64,000 nucleotides of DNA from Syntrophaceae bacterium (GCA_013388635.1 JACAEX010000084.1:1-64000), one strand, 5' to 3'. Shown: positions 1-9,285, numbered from the stretch's first letter. Made by a program: numbers and translations. The notes: generated by a model from the sequence alone, not told the origin.

Positions 1-1
1 C

Positions 2-82
2 GAAATCAGATTCTGGTGCGAGGGAAAACTGATCGATGTGCAACGCATTAAAAATACCGACCTCAAAGGTGTGCACTTTTAA
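2..82 (+). CDS. 3' end of an open frame, possible transposase tail (partial)
   Basis: The frame is open from the window edge to a TAA at 80-82 and encodes 26 residues ending in KGVHF. The composition (charged, with FWCEGKLIDVQ) resembles the C-terminal tail of DDE integrase-type transposases, but this is recognition by eye only. The stop codon lies inside a 15-bp sequence that is repeated immediately downstream, as is common at insertion-sequence ends. The upstream sequence is needed to identify it. It could equally be the end of an unrelated gene. Confidence 0.3.
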   Translation, partial: EIRFWCEGKLIDVQRIKNTDLKGVHF

Positions 83-105
83 AACTTAAAGTGTGCACTT
101 TTAAA
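69..105. repeat. 15-bp perfect direct repeat
   Basis: GTGTGCACTTTTAAA occurs at 69-83 and again at 91-105, separated by ACTTAAA-type sequence. The first copy contains the stop codon of the upstream frame. It may be the end of an insertion sequence; this is inference. Confidence 0.6.
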
Positions 106-148
106 TTTTAGCTAACAGTCAAATTCTTCTCCAGGAAAAAGAGGGGAA

Positions 149-169
149 GAGGCAACCCTTGCCTTTTTG
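149..169 (+). terminator. Possible intrinsic terminator
   Basis: A short stem AGGCAA / TTGCCT with a 3-nt loop is followed by a T-run (TTTTT). It would end transcription of the upstream frame before ppiD. The stem is only six pairs, so this is tentative. Confidence 0.35.
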
Positions 170-228
170 ATTTCGATGGTTTAATAATAGCTAATCTGAG
201 CCATTCGGTGTCCCTGAAGGAGATCCTT

Positions 229-2130
229 ATGTTGCGTATACTCAGAGAACATGCGACGTCCTGGATGCTTAAAGGTATCCTGCTCCTCGTAGCTGTCACC
301 TTCATCTCATGGGGAGGTTATTCCCTGATCCGTGAGAAGAAAGAGACGTACGCAGCCAGGGTGAACGGGGTCGTCATCGAAATGAGAGACTTCGGTGAGA
401 GCTACCAGAATGTGATGAAACAGTACCGGGACGCCTTAGGTCCATCCTTTTCCGAGAAGATGGCCGAGGAGCTTCGCCTGAAAGAAAAGGTCCTGAATGA
501 CCTGATTTCTCGGGTTCTCATTCTCCAAGAGGCAGCCCGTCTCGGGTTCGATATCTCCAACGAAGAACTGAGAGAGTCCATCGAATCCGTTCCCTCCTTT
601 CAGGTGAACGGCCAATTTGACCGGCGTCTGTACGAAAGGTTTCTCCGCATCAATCGGATGAGCGCAGAGCAGTTCGAGCGGACTCAGCGGGAGGGACTTC
701 TTTTCTTAAAAGTAACGGATCTGATCAGGTTGAACGCCGGGAGGGTTTCCGAAGAAGAGTTGCTGGAGACCTACCTCTTTGAGAACGAACGGATCAACCT
801 CCATTTCCTGAAGATCGCGCCGGAGTCCTTCGGGGCGCAGGTGACTCTAAACGAGATGGAGATCAAGGAATACTTTCAGAAACATCCAGAGGAGTTCCGG
901 ATCCCGACATTTGTTCAGATTCAATATCTCCTCTTCCGCCCATCCGATTTCGAAGGGAAGGTCCAGGTCTCATCCGAGGAGATCAAACGATACTACGATC
1001 TTCATAAAGATCGATTCAGGATACCCAAAAAGGTAAGGGCAAGAGAGATCCTGATCCACGTCAGCCCAGAGGACCCACCGAATCGAGTTGAAGAGAAGAG
1101 GAAGAAGGCAGAGGAGATCCTGGAGAAGCTCAAGAAGACGAAAGATTTCGTCTCACTGGCAAAGCAGTATTCTGAGTCGAAGACCGCCTCCAGAGGAGGA
1201 GAGATGGGATGGATTCAGAGAGGGACTTTGGAGGAATCGGTTGAGAGGGCCCTCTTCTCAATGAAGGCTGGCGAAGTAAGTGGGGTGACCATAGGAAGAA
1301 ATGGTTTCTATATCTTTAAGGTGGACGAGGTGGTCGAGGAGAAGGGGAGGTCTCTGGAGGAGGTGAGAGACCAGATCCTTCAGACCCTGAAGAAGGAGAA
1401 GGCGAAGAGCGAGGCCTCCCGCAAGGCAGAGGACGCCTTCTACTCCCTTTTCCGGAGCCGGGACCTGGAGGGATACGCACGGGAGAAGGGAGTTCCGATC
1501 AAGACCACAGCCCTCTTCAAAGAAGGGGATTATATCCCGGAGATAGGAAAGGATCCTGCCTTCTACTCCAGTGCCTTTTCGCTCAAAGTCGGAGAGATCT
1601 CTCCTGTGGTCAACATCCCACCGAACCTCTACATCCTCAAATTGATCGACCGGAAGGAGTCGCGGATTCCGCCTCTGGAAGAGGTGAGAGAGGAGGTTAG
1701 AAAAAAGGTGTTAGGAATGAAATGTGAGGAGAAGGCCCGTCAGGTTGCCGAAGACCTCCTCAATCAGATTCGGTCGGGCAGGAACATGAACGAGGTGGCC
1801 AGGGAGAAGGGGTTCCCCCTCCAGGAGACGGGCTTCTTCACCCGGACAGGTGGATTGGTCCCAAAGATCGGGCTGGTTGGCGATTCCATCGCACTTCTCT
1901 CCTCACTGACAGAAAAAACACCTCTGCCCAAGGAGGTCTTACGAATCAAGGATACCTATTTCGTCGTGAGATTGGCAGCCCTGGAGCCTGCGGATCTCGG
2001 CCAATTCCCGTCGATCAAGAAGAACCTCCAAAAAAGGCTCCTGCTCCAGAAGCAAGAAGAGTCGTTCCAGTACTGGCTTGAGCAACTACGTGCCAAAGCC
2101 AAGATCGAGATCAACAAAGACCTGCTATAA
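229..2130 (+). CDS. ppiD: PpiD/SurA-type periplasmic peptidyl-prolyl isomerase
   Basis: A 633-residue membrane-anchored periplasmic folding chaperone. One N-terminal membrane segment (about residues 11-30, KGILLLVAVTFISWGG) follows a short cytoplasmic start. A SurA_N-like helical region comes next (about 35-200). A parvulin domain follows at about 270-380 (begins VRAREILIHV, includes GGEMGWIQRG), then a degenerate second parvulin-like segment near 460-600. This is the PpiD order, and the length is close to PpiD of enterics (about 620). The ATG at 229 was chosen over the in-frame GTG at 208 because AAGGAG at 217-222 lies six bases before it. The gene stands alone, convergent with ruvB. Its clients are probably outer-membrane or exported proteins (family knowledge). 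Confidence 0.85.
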   Translation: MLRILREHATSWMLKGILLLVAVTFISWGGYSLIREKKETYAARVNGVVIEMRDFGESYQNVMKQYRDALGPSFSEKMAEELRLKEKVLNDLISRVLILQEAARLGFDISNEELRESIESVPSFQVNGQFDRRLYERFLRINRMSAEQFERTQREGLLFLKVTDLIRLNAGRVSEEELLETYLFENERINLHFLKIAPESFGAQVTLNEMEIKEYFQKHPEEFRIPTFVQIQYLLFRPSDFEGKVQVSSEEIKRYYDLHKDRFRIPKKVRAREILIHVSPEDPPNRVEEKRKKAEEILEKLKKTKDFVSLAKQYSESKTASRGGEMGWIQRGTLEESVERALFSMKAGEVSGVTIGRNGFYIFKVDEVVEEKGRSLEEVRDQILQTLKKEKAKSEASRKAEDAFYSLFRSRDLEGYAREKGVPIKTTALFKEGDYIPEIGKDPAFYSSAFSLKVGEISPVVNIPPNLYILKLIDRKESRIPPLEEVREEVRKKVLGMKCEEKARQVAEDLLNQIRSGRNMNEVAREKGFPLQETGFFTRTGGLVPKIGLVGDSIALLSSLTEKTPLPKEVLRIKDTYFVVRLAALEPADLGQFPSIKKNLQKRLLLQKQEESFQYWLEQLRAKAKIEINKDLL

Positions 2131-2246
2131 TCTTTCAGGAACCGAATCCGAGCCCTTCAGCATCCCTGCTCTCCTTGGAACATTGAAGTTGTGAGAATCG
2201 TTCGATTCAGGTGGGAGAGTTACCGAGGCCTTTCCTTCTGAAAAGA

Positions 2247-3299
2247 TCAATGTTTCTTGCGGGTGGGAAGGGTGAGCTGTCTTCCGGATTCGGCATGGGG
2301 GATGCCGAAATGCTGATAGGCCAGCTCCGTCGCCTTTCTCCCGTTCTGCATCCTTGCGACGAAGCCGATCTTAAGCAGAAAAGGTTCGACCATATCGACC
2401 AGGGTGTCGGTTTCCTCCTGTAGGGTCGCCGCAATCGCCTCCAGACCCACCGGCCCTCCTTTATAGTAGCGGATAATGGTTTCGAGGAATCTGCGGTCGA
2501 GGCTGGTCAACCCCATCTCGTCAACCCCTTCCAGTTGGAGCGCCTCATCCGCGATCGTCTTGTCGATCCTTCCCTGGCCCCGGATCTGGGCAAAATCCCT
2601 CACCCTCTTGAGAAGGCGATTCGAAATCCTCGGTGTGCCCCTCGATCTCTTGGCAATCTCCTCTGTCCCCTCCTCGTCGATCGGGACTCCGAGAAGGGCC
2701 GCGGATCGCTTGACCACCTGGCAGAGCTCTTCCACAGAATAGAAATCGAGGTTGCGCAAGATCCCGAACCTCTCCCGAAGGGGAGCGGAGAGGAGCCCAG
2801 CCCTTGTGGTTGCACCCACAAGGGTAAACTGCTCCAGCCGGTACCGATGGCTCCTCGCATGCGCCCCCTTATCGAAGATGAAATCGATGCAGAAGTCCTC
2901 CATCGCAGGATAGAGAAACTCCTCCACCACCTTGGGCAGACGGTGAACCTCATCAATAAAGAGGACGTCTCCCCGTTCCAGATGGGTCAGGATGCTGATC
3001 AGGTCTCCACCCTTCTCGATCGCAGGCCCGGAAGAGGTGACGATGCGAACGCCCATCTCCGTGGCAATGATATGGGCGAGGGTCGTCTTCCCAAGCCCTG
3101 GAGGCGAATGGAAGAGCACGTGATCCAAGGGCTCGCCTCGCTTCTTGGCCGCCTGGATCGCGATCTCCAAGGTCTCCACCACCTGTCTCTGGCCGATATA
3201 TTCGGAGAGCTTTCGAGGCCTCAGATCGAGAAAGTCCTCAGCTTCCTGAGGAGTCCCCTCCTTAACCTCTGGCTCTCTCTCCCCTTCAGACCTTTTCAT
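2247..3299 (-). CDS. ruvB: Holliday junction branch migration ATPase RuvB
   Basis: A 350-residue AAA+ motor that drives Holliday-junction branch migration with RuvA. Walker A is SPPGLGKT (residues 65-72; the usual GPPG starts with S here). Walker B is LFIDEVHR (113-120). Sensor and arginine-finger regions ([19 protein letters not shown]) and the C-terminal winged helix (about 270-340) are all present. The ATG at 3299 gives the family-typical N-terminus. An upstream in-frame start at 3356 would add an atypical hydrophobic leader that overlaps a dispersed repeat. The gene is last in the ruvC-ruvA-ruvB order on the minus strand, separated from ruvA by 136 bp of repeat sequence. Confidence 0.97.
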   Translation of the reverse strand: MKRSEGEREPEVKEGTPQEAEDFLDLRPRKLSEYIGQRQVVETLEIAIQAAKKRGEPLDHVLFHSPPGLGKTTLAHIIATEMGVRIVTSSGPAIEKGGDLISILTHLERGDVLFIDEVHRLPKVVEEFLYPAMEDFCIDFIFDKGAHARSHRYRLEQFTLVGATTRAGLLSAPLRERFGILRNLDFYSVEELCQVVKRSAALLGVPIDEEGTEEIAKRSRGTPRISNRLLKRVRDFAQIRGQGRIDKTIADEALQLEGVDEMGLTSLDRRFLETIIRYYKGGPVGLEAIAATLQEETDTLVDMVEPFLLKIGFVARMQNGRKATELAYQHFGIPHAESGRQLTLPTRKKH

Positions 3300-3334
3300 A
3301 TCCTCCCCTGTAGGCAAGCACCCAATGACAAGGA

Positions 3335-3440
3335 TCAAATCCCAAATGAATGCCAATGTTCAAAATCCAAATTCCAAACGAAAATAGTTTCAGCCGTTGA
3401 GAATGGGGGCTTGGAATTTTTTGAAATTTGGGATTTCAAG
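3335..3440. repeat. AT-rich dispersed repeat, family A, between ruvA and ruvB
   Basis: The sequence reads AAATCCCAAATG...CAAAATCCAAATTCC, then GGAATTTTTTGAAATTTGGG. This is an imperfect inverted repeat of the type found in many other intergenic gaps of this window. It splits ruvA from ruvB without coding content. Confidence 0.6.
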
Positions 3441-4068
3441 GGATGGCTCCCTTCTGGCCTCGATACACTTCTTCAAACAGCTCTTCCGGCGTGGCGATAT
3501 TTGGATTTCTCCGGAGCGCCTCACTGACCAATCTCTGTGCCTCGCTCACCTTGTGGCCAAGATCTTTCACCAGGACTTCGATGACCTGCTTCTTAAAATC
3601 GATCGCCTCCCCCTCGACCGGGATTTGATCCTCCCTCATCAGGGCAAATTTACCGACCTTTCCGTGAAGCGTGGCGATGATCTTGTCCGCTGTCCTCTTC
3701 CCGATCCCCTTCAGGCTCTCAAGGGTTTTTGAATCCCTCTCCTCAATCGCCCTGGCGATCTTAGGGATCGGCAGGACAAGGGCTTTGACCGCTGTGGGTG
3801 GGCCGATGTCCTCCACCGTGATAAACTTTTCAAAGAACTCCTTTTCCGGCTCAAAGTTGAAACCGATCAGCAGAGGCTTGGGTTGCCGCTCGGTCTGATG
3901 GTAGTAGATGTAGAGTTTGATGATCTCGCCATCCTCCCCTGCCCTCTTTGAATTGAAGGTCTTTCGCACAACGGCAGGGAGCAGAATTTCATAGCCCACG
4001 CCATTAGACAGAACCACCACCCTATCCTCTTCCTTCTTTAACAGCTTCCCTTCGATATATCGGATCAT
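3436..4068 (-). CDS. ruvA: Holliday junction DNA-binding protein RuvA
   Basis: A 210-residue protein that tetramerises on four-way junctions and recruits RuvB. The OB-fold N-terminal domain starts MIRYIEGKL, the characteristic RuvA opening. This is why the ATG at 4068 was chosen over the upstream frame start at 4116. Helix-hairpin-helix motifs lie near residues 70-130 (includes LKGIGKRTADKII). The C-terminal three-helix RuvB-binding domain is at about 160-205. The length is normal for the family. The gene lies between ruvC and ruvB. Confidence 0.96.
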   Translation of the reverse strand: MIRYIEGKLLKKEEDRVVVLSNGVGYEILLPAVVRKTFNSKRAGEDGEIIKLYIYYHQTERQPKPLLIGFNFEPEKEFFEKFITVEDIGPPTAVKALVLPIPKIARAIEERDSKTLESLKGIGKRTADKIIATLHGKVGKFALMREDQIPVEGEAIDFKKQVIEVLVKDLGHKVSEAQRLVSEALRRNPNIATPEELFEEVYRGQKGAIP

Positions 4069-4077
4069 CTCCTCAAC

Positions 4078-4240
4078 CCTAAAAATCCGAAATTCGAAAC
4101 AAGTCCAAGATGACAAAATTCTAAACGTTCATTTGTCTGGGAAATTAGAGCTCTCAACATTCGTGCTTGTTTAGGATTGATCCCTCCGGGATGCTTCGCC
4201 CGTGCTTCGCATTTCGCATTTTTCTACTTCGTCTTTAAGA
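4078..4240. repeat. AT-rich dispersed repeat, family A, between ruvC and ruvA
   Basis: One arm contains AAATCCGAAATTCGAAACAA and the other TTCGTGCTTGTTTAGGATT, then TGCTTCGCATTTCGCA. It is the same module seen at 11.7, 16.0, 36.9, 52.0, 56.9 and 60.5 kb. It fills the gap between ruvC and ruvA. Confidence 0.65.
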
Positions 4241-4250
4241 AGAGCAGAAG

Positions 4251-4736
4251 TTACCATTTAAAATTCCCATTTCGAGAGAGGCCGGTTAAAGCCAGGGCAA
4301 GGGCATCGCCGGCATGGCTTGAACTGAGAGGGGCCTCGATATTCAGGATCCGTCGGATCGCCCTCTGAATCTGTTCCTTCTCCGCACGACCGCTTCCGGT
4401 TAAGGCGCTCTTGACCTCTGTGGGCCTGATCTCCATCACCGCAATCCTCTCCTCCTCAGCAGCCAGGTAGATGACCCCCCTCACCTCCCCGAGCTGAATG
4501 GCTGCCTTTGGAAACTGTTTCAGAACAAAGACCTCTTCTAAGACGAGAAGATCGGGATTCCATCTCTTGAAAAGCCTCTTCAACTCATCGTAGATCGTCT
4601 TTAGACGGATGGGGATAGGCTGGTTGGCATCTGTTCGAATGGCACCCCAATCACGCGCCTTTCCTCCCCTCGGAAGGGTCTCCACAACCCCAAAACCTGT
4701 CATGGCCAGACCCGGATCGATTCCGATCGCCTTCAT
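4251..4736 (-). CDS. ruvC: Holliday junction resolvase RuvC
   Basis: A 161-residue metal-dependent endonuclease that cuts Holliday junctions symmetrically with RuvAB. The RNase H-like fold is recognisable from GIDPG (Asp7), LVLEEVF (Glu67/68) and the C-terminal SSSHAGDALALAL (His141, Asp144), matching the acidic active site of the family. The length is slightly below the E. coli protein (173). It lies downstream of yebC, but a strong terminator sits between the two, so ruvCAB may have its own promoter in the short gap. Confidence 0.95.
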   Translation of the reverse strand: MKAIGIDPGLAMTGFGVVETLPRGGKARDWGAIRTDANQPIPIRLKTIYDELKRLFKRWNPDLLVLEEVFVLKQFPKAAIQLGEVRGVIYLAAEEERIAVMEIRPTEVKSALTGSGRAEKEQIQRAIRRILNIEAPLSSSHAGDALALALTGLSRNGNFKW

Positions 4737-4772
4737 CCTAAGCTTTCACCCGATTTACTGTGAGATTAGAAA

Positions 4773-4820
4773 TAAAAAAGCCACCCGTGGGAGTCCCCTC
4801 CTCAATGAGGTGGCTTTCAT
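4773..4820 (-). terminator. Intrinsic terminator after yebC
   Basis: On the minus strand AAAGCCACC (4809-4817) pairs with GGTGGCTTT (4777-4785) and is followed by TTTTATT. The nine-pair stem and T-run fit a rho-independent terminator ending yebC transcription before ruvC. Confidence 0.8.
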
Positions 4821-4840
4821 TCTCTTAACACCACAATCGT

Positions 4841-5590
4841 TTAGGCGCTGAGCCGTTCCATCTCCTCATCAGCGATATCGAAATTGGCATAAACCTTCTG
4901 GACATCATCCGAATCCTCAAGCCCCTCCATCAATTTGAGCATCTGCTCCGCCTCTTTCCCTGTCAGACGGACCGTGCTTTGAGGAACCATGGTCACCTCA
5001 GCATAGGAATATTTGAAGCCAGCGGCCTCGATCGCCTTCTTCACATCTTCAAATGCAGCCACGTCGGTCGTCACCTCAAACTCTCTGCCCGTATCTTTCA
5101 CATCGAGGGCCCCTGCGTCCAGTGCCACCTCGATCAAACGATCCTCATCAACGCCGCTCTTATCGATGAGGATCAGCCCCTTCTTTTCAAACATCCACGA
5201 GACACAACCCGATTCCCCCAGGCTTCCATTATGTTTGGAGAAGATGTGCCTGACGTCAGCAACTGTGCGGTTCTTGTTGTCCGTCAACACCTCCAACATC
5301 ATCGCCACCCCGCCAGGACCGTACCCCTCATAGATCAATTCCTCGTAGTTGACGCCTTCCAGCTCCCCGGTCCCCTTTTTGATCGCCCTCTCGATATTCT
5401 CCTTGGGCATGTTTTCAGCCTTGGCTGCGTTGACGGCCGTCCGGAGTCTTGGGTTGGCATTGATGTCTCCACCGCCCAAACGGGCAGCGACCATGATCTC
5501 CTTGATGATCTTGGTGAAGACCTTCCCCCGCTTGGCATCCGCCGCCCCTTTTTTCCTTTTAATCGTGCTCCATTTCGAATGCCCTGACAT
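4841..5590 (-). CDS. yebC: YebC/PmpR-family protein
   Basis: A 249-residue member of the YebC/TACO1 family, starting [14 protein letters not shown] as nearly all members do. Family proteins were long annotated as transcriptional regulators; more recent work links them to translation through difficult proline stretches. Three domains fit the usual layout: N-terminal helical (1-75), then two alpha/beta domains with ENKNRT-like and [16 protein letters not shown] segments. The last of these is highly conserved. Its position next to ruvCAB is common in bacteria. Confidence 0.95.
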   Translation of the reverse strand: MSGHSKWSTIKRKKGAADAKRGKVFTKIIKEIMVAARLGGGDINANPRLRTAVNAAKAENMPKENIERAIKKGTGELEGVNYEELIYEGYGPGGVAMMLEVLTDNKNRTVADVRHIFSKHNGSLGESGCVSWMFEKKGLILIDKSGVDEDRLIEVALDAGALDVKDTGREFEVTTDVAAFEDVKKAIEAAGFKYSYAEVTMVPQSTVRLTGKEAEQMLKLMEGLEDSDDVQKVYANFDIADEEMERLSA

Positions 5591-5620
5591 CGATCTATCC
5601 CGAAGATAGCGGTGTAAGAT

Positions 5621-5695
5621 TGGTGGGCGCTACTGGATTTGAACCAGTGACCTCCTGCGTGTGAAGCAGGCGTTCTCCCCCTGAACTAAGCGCCC
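5621..5695 (-). tRNA. tRNA-Val (anticodon CAC)
   Basis: A cloverleaf reads on the minus strand. The acceptor is GGGCGCT/AGCGCCC, and the anticodon stem CCTGC/GCAGG has loop TTCACAC, giving anticodon CAC (Val, GTG codons). The T-arm contains GGTTCAAATCC. The 3' CCA is encoded (plus-strand TGG at 5621-5623). A good promoter lies just upstream. Confidence 0.95.
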
Positions 5696-5710
5696 TTTCA
5701 AATTAACCCT

Positions 5711-5738
5711 ATTTTATAAGAAATTATTAAATTGTCAA
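5711..5738 (-). promoter_or_regulatory. Sigma-70-type promoter for tRNA-Val(CAC)
   Basis: On the minus strand TTGACA (plus 5733-5738) is followed after 16 bases by TAAAAT (plus 5711-5716), placing the start of transcription close to the tRNA 5' end at 5695. Confidence 0.75.
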
Positions 5739-5851
5739 CCCTTTCTCCGTCCTCCGCATTTCTCGTATTTGGATTGCCTTCAGCTCTGATCTCGGGCTTT
5801 GATGGACCTGGACGGATCAGACCCCTAACAATCCCCGTCCTATCGAAGAGA

Positions 5852-5879
5852 TTGACATGGATAACCTTATGGATATAAT
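5852..5879 (+). promoter_or_regulatory. Consensus sigma-70 promoter for acyl-CoA ligase
   Basis: TTGACA (5852-5857), a 16-base spacer and TATAAT (5874-5879) match the consensus exactly. The predicted transcript would start near 5886 and reach the ligase ATG at 5936. Confidence 0.8.
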
Positions 5880-5935
5880 AGGGCTGAGGTTCAGGCATGG
5901 GCTGAGCAATGAGAAGATAAGGCTGAGGTCAGGTG

Positions 5936-7441
5936 ATGAACATCTCCGATCTGCTCATTAAGAGTGCTTCACGTAAGCCAAAGCATCCGGCCATCCGCTT
6001 CCTCGGACGAACGATCACCTACGAAGAGCTAAACCGGCAATCGGATCGTCTCTCCCATGGACTGGTTCGTTCAGGACTCCGGTCTGGAGATGTCTGCGTA
6101 TTGATGATGCCCAACTCCATTGAATGGGCTATCGTCTACTATGCACTGGCCAAGGTCGGGGCTGTGGTCCTGCCCGTGAACTTCCTTTATCGAAAGGGAG
6201 AGCTTGAGCACATCTTCAAGGACTCTGGCGCACGGGCCTTCATCGGCCATAGAGAGTATCTCGATCACCCTCGCCAGGTGATGGAGAACCTTCCAAAGAT
6301 GGATCTGCGCATCGCCCAAGGGGTGACTCCTGGTCAGGGATTTGTGCCTCTTGAGGAACTCTTCATTGACGAAGGGTCGTTTGATCCTTATCCAAGCAAG
6401 GACGATGACACCTGGACGATCATCTACACCAGTGGCACAACCGGCCGTCCCAAAGGGGCTATGCTCACCCACTATAATATGGCGAGCAATGCCATGACCG
6501 TGGCCAACATGCGTTCGACCGATCCCAATGACGTGGTCTTTGGCGTCCTCCCTCTTTTCCACATCTACGGCCAGACAAGCGCTTTCAACTCTTCCATCTA
6601 TCTGGGTTTAACCATACGGCTCTGGCCCCAATTCCAGGCAGAGGAGCTCTTTTCAGCCATCGAGGAGGAAGAGAGCTCGATCCTGATCGCAGTCCCCACC
6701 ATTTTCAACCGTCTGGTGGAGTTAGCCGATCTTCGCCCGCCGAGGCGTTCCGGTCTCCGGTTCTGTGTCTCAGGAGGCGCTTCCCTTCCGGTGGAGGTGT
6801 TGCGCCGATTCCAGGATCGCTTCCATACCACCATTTACGAAGGATACGGACTGACCGAATGCTCGCCGGTCTGTGTGGAAAATCCCTTCGGTCGCCAGAC
6901 CCGGCCGGGATCGATTGGCCTTGCCATTCCAGGTTTTGAAGCCCGTATTGTGAACGACCGGGATGAAGATGTCTCCGTGGGAGCAGTCGGAGAGCTCATC
7001 ATCCGGGGGCCCGGGGTGATGAAAGGATACCTGAATCAGCCCGAGGCCACTGCCGAGACCCTTCGAGGAGGATGGTTACATACAGGCGACCTGGCCCGCG
7101 TGGACGGGGATGGATATATCTACATCGTGGATCGAAAGAAGGAGATGATCATCCGTGGGGGATATAATGTTTACCCGCGGGAGATCGAGGAGATCCTCTA
7201 CACCCATCCGGATGTGGTGGAGGCAGCCGTGCTGGGCGTTCCAGATGCGGATCTGGGAGAGGAGGTGGCAGCTGCCGTGGTCCTTCGCGAAGGAGCCTGT
7301 ACGACACCGGAGGATCTCAAACAGTTTGTCAAAGAACGCGTTGCCCCCTATAAATATCCAAGAAAAATCCGTCTGGTCAAGGAGCTACCCAAAAGCCACA
7401 CCGGCAAGATCCTCAAGCGGGCCATCCATCTCGAAGATTAA
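5936..7441 (+). CDS. AMP-forming acyl-CoA ligase (fatty-acyl-CoA synthetase type)
   Basis: A 501-residue ANL-superfamily enzyme that activates a carboxylate to acyl-AMP and then acyl-CoA. The phosphate-binding motif IIYTSGTTGRPKGAML lies at about residues 162-177. YEGYGLTECSP (A5 region), GWLHTGDLARVDGDGYIYIVDRKKEMI (A7/A8 hinge) and the C-terminal lysine motif KSHTGKILKR are all intact. Start: GTG at 5933 is directly followed by ATG 5936. ATG was preferred because GAGGT at 5925-5929 is spaced correctly. It has its own consensus promoter and is convergent with the TRAP operon. The substrate is not determinable; the family covers medium/long-chain and aryl acids. Confidence 0.88.
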   Translation: MNISDLLIKSASRKPKHPAIRFLGRTITYEELNRQSDRLSHGLVRSGLRSGDVCVLMMPNSIEWAIVYYALAKVGAVVLPVNFLYRKGELEHIFKDSGARAFIGHREYLDHPRQVMENLPKMDLRIAQGVTPGQGFVPLEELFIDEGSFDPYPSKDDDTWTIIYTSGTTGRPKGAMLTHYNMASNAMTVANMRSTDPNDVVFGVLPLFHIYGQTSAFNSSIYLGLTIRLWPQFQAEELFSAIEEEESSILIAVPTIFNRLVELADLRPPRRSGLRFCVSGGASLPVEVLRRFQDRFHTTIYEGYGLTECSPVCVENPFGRQTRPGSIGLAIPGFEARIVNDRDEDVSVGAVGELIIRGPGVMKGYLNQPEATAETLRGGWLHTGDLARVDGDGYIYIVDRKKEMIIRGGYNVYPREIEEILYTHPDVVEAAVLGVPDADLGEEVAAAVVLREGACTTPEDLKQFVKERVAPYKYPRKIRLVKELPKSHTGKILKRAIHLED

Positions 7442-7450
7442 GGCATTCGA

Positions 7451-8770
7451 TTATTTGATCATTCGACCGGGGATCCAAAGGGCCAGATCAGGGATCAGGA
7501 TGACGATGATCAAGCCAATGGCCTGAAGCACCACAAAAGGCATGATCGATTGGTAGATCTCACTCATCGTCGTTCCCTCAGGAGCAATCGCTTTCATATA
7601 GAAGAGATTGAAGCCGAAGGGTGGTGTGAGGTATGCCATCTCCATGTTGACACAGAAAAGGACGCCGAACCAAAGGGGGTCGAAACCCAGGGCCTGGACG
7701 ATCGGAAGAAAAGCAGGGGTGCAGATCATGATGATGCCCGCAGGGTCGAGGATGCAGCCGAGGACAAAGAAGGTCAGCTGCATGGTCGCCAGGATCGCAT
7801 AACGTCCACCCGGGATCTGCATCATCAGACGGGTGAGGAGTTCTCCGGCTCCGGATGCCTGGTAGATCGCAGTAAAACAGTACGCCCCGATCAATATCCA
7901 GATGATCATTCCGCTCAGTCTCGCTGTCCGAAAGACAGATTCTTTGATCAACTCCCAGTTGAGCTTGCGGTAAACGGCTGCTGAGATCACCGCTCCCAAA
8001 ACGCCAAGTGCGGCTGCCTCGGATGGGGTACATACCCCGAAGTAGATCCCGCCAAGAACCAGAACGATGATGATCATCGGAAGACCTACCGCCCTGAGGG
8101 ACGAAACCTTCTCCTGCCAGTTTGCCCTCTCCTCAACAGGGAGGGGTGGACCGAGTCTAGGATTTCTCCAGCATCTGATCGCAATGTAGGTGATAAATAA
8201 TATGGAAAGGACCAGACCCGGCAGTATGCCTCCCATAAATAGCCCGCCGATTGAGACCCCGGTCAACGTGCCGTAAAGGATGAAAATCACGCTGGGAGGG
8301 ATCAGAATGCCAAGCGCTCCTCCAGCAGAGATCGAACCCATCACGATCTTCTTCTCATAATTGCGTTTGAGCATCTGGGGCATGGCGATGATGCCCATCG
8401 AGACGGTCGCCGCACCACTGATCCCTGACATAGCCGCGAAGATGGTGCAGATGATCACTGTCCCGATGGCAAGCCCTCCACCCAATGGCCCAAGCCAGTT
8501 ATGCATCATCGCATATAGGTCCTCAGCCACGCCGGACCTCTCCAGGAGCATTGCCATTAGGATAAATAGAGGAATGGAGATGAGGGTAAACTTACCCATT
8601 GCGGCAAAACCTTGAGAAGAAGCGATCATAAAACCGGAGGGCCCCCAGAGGATCAGACAGCCGATCATTCCCACTCCGCCCAGAACAAAGGCGAGGGGAA
8701 GGCCTAATGCCAGATAGAGAAAAAGGCAGCCAAACAGGATCAGGGTAACGAGCAGCGTACTCTCAATCAA
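7451..8770 (-). CDS. dctM: TRAP transporter large permease (DctM)
   Basis: A 439-residue, 12-13-helix membrane subunit that carries substrate in TRAP uptake driven by Na+ or H+ gradients. Repeated hydrophobic segments and family motifs such as SGSGA-like MSGISGAATVSMG and the GALGILIPPS loop are visible. The open frame extends to 8902, but that would overlap dctQ by about 140 bp. The TTG at 8770 gives the usual N-terminus (IESTLLVTLILFG), follows GGGAGAG, and overlaps the dctQ stop by eight bases, suggesting translational coupling. The operon order is dctP-dctQ-dctM. Confidence 0.88.
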   Translation of the reverse strand: MIESTLLVTLILFGCLFLYLALGLPLAFVLGGVGMIGCLILWGPSGFMIASSQGFAAMGKFTLISIPLFILMAMLLERSGVAEDLYAMMHNWLGPLGGGLAIGTVIICTIFAAMSGISGAATVSMGIIAMPQMLKRNYEKKIVMGSISAGGALGILIPPSVIFILYGTLTGVSIGGLFMGGILPGLVLSILFITYIAIRCWRNPRLGPPLPVEERANWQEKVSSLRAVGLPMIIIVLVLGGIYFGVCTPSEAAALGVLGAVISAAVYRKLNWELIKESVFRTARLSGMIIWILIGAYCFTAIYQASGAGELLTRLMMQIPGGRYAILATMQLTFFVLGCILDPAGIIMICTPAFLPIVQALGFDPLWFGVLFCVNMEMAYLTPPFGFNLFYMKAIAPEGTTMSEIYQSIMPFVVLQAIGLIIVILIPDLALWIPGRMIK

Positions 8771-9266
8771 TTTCTCTCCCTGTAAGCAAGGTGTAAAAAT
8801 TCCGAATATATCCTGCCAACCCCTGAAGCAAGAGGAGGGAGCCGCCGACCGCCAGGGACAATTTGACAGGATAGATCGGGCAGCCAAACGCAGTCGATTC
8901 ACTCTCTCTCGCCATCAGGGATTCCCAACCTCTTATCCAAGCCGTCCAAACCAGGGCGCCGCACCAGAGAAAGAAAATCAGCCAGCTGAACAGGTTCACC
9001 CCTGCTCTTGTCCGGGGTGATAACCGTGAATAAAGTATATCCACATTCACATGCCCCCCTGTAGCCAGAACATAAGCGCCCAACAAAGCAACATAAATTC
9101 CATAAAGGGCCAGGGATATTTCAAAAGCCCAGATCGTGGGTCTGGCAAATATAAACCGGGCAAAGATTTCAAAAAGAATGACTCCTGTGATGATCAAAAT
9201 CAGGAAACTGGTAACCTTGCCCGTCCAGTGGCTGATGCCGTCTATCACGTTGAGCACAATCTTCAT
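8763..9266 (-). CDS. dctQ: TRAP transporter small permease (DctQ)
   Basis: A 167-residue four-helix membrane protein. The helices fall near residues 18-38, 50-70, 92-112 and 135-155. DctQ proteins associate with DctM and are needed for TRAP transport. The motif ETFxR-like FEIFARFIFARPTIWAFE after helix 1 is typical. It lies between the binding-protein gene dctP and dctM. Confidence 0.9.
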   Translation of the reverse strand: MKIVLNVIDGISHWTGKVTSFLILIITGVILFEIFARFIFARPTIWAFEISLALYGIYVALLGAYVLATGGHVNVDILYSRLSPRTRAGVNLFSWLIFFLWCGALVWTAWIRGWESLMARESESTAFGCPIYPVKLSLAVGGSLLLLQGLAGYIRNFYTLLTGREID

Positions 9267-9285
9267 TTTGAACCGCTCAATTAAA

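Noticed and set aside
2535-3527. Long plus-strand frame of 330 residues opposite ruvB
   Set aside because: It is the antisense shadow of ruvB with no family motif; ruvB is unmistakable on the other strand.
8771-8902. 44-residue N-terminal extension of dctM
   Set aside because: It lies wholly inside dctQ and has no membrane or signal character; TTG at 8770 with a Shine-Dalgarno is a better start.
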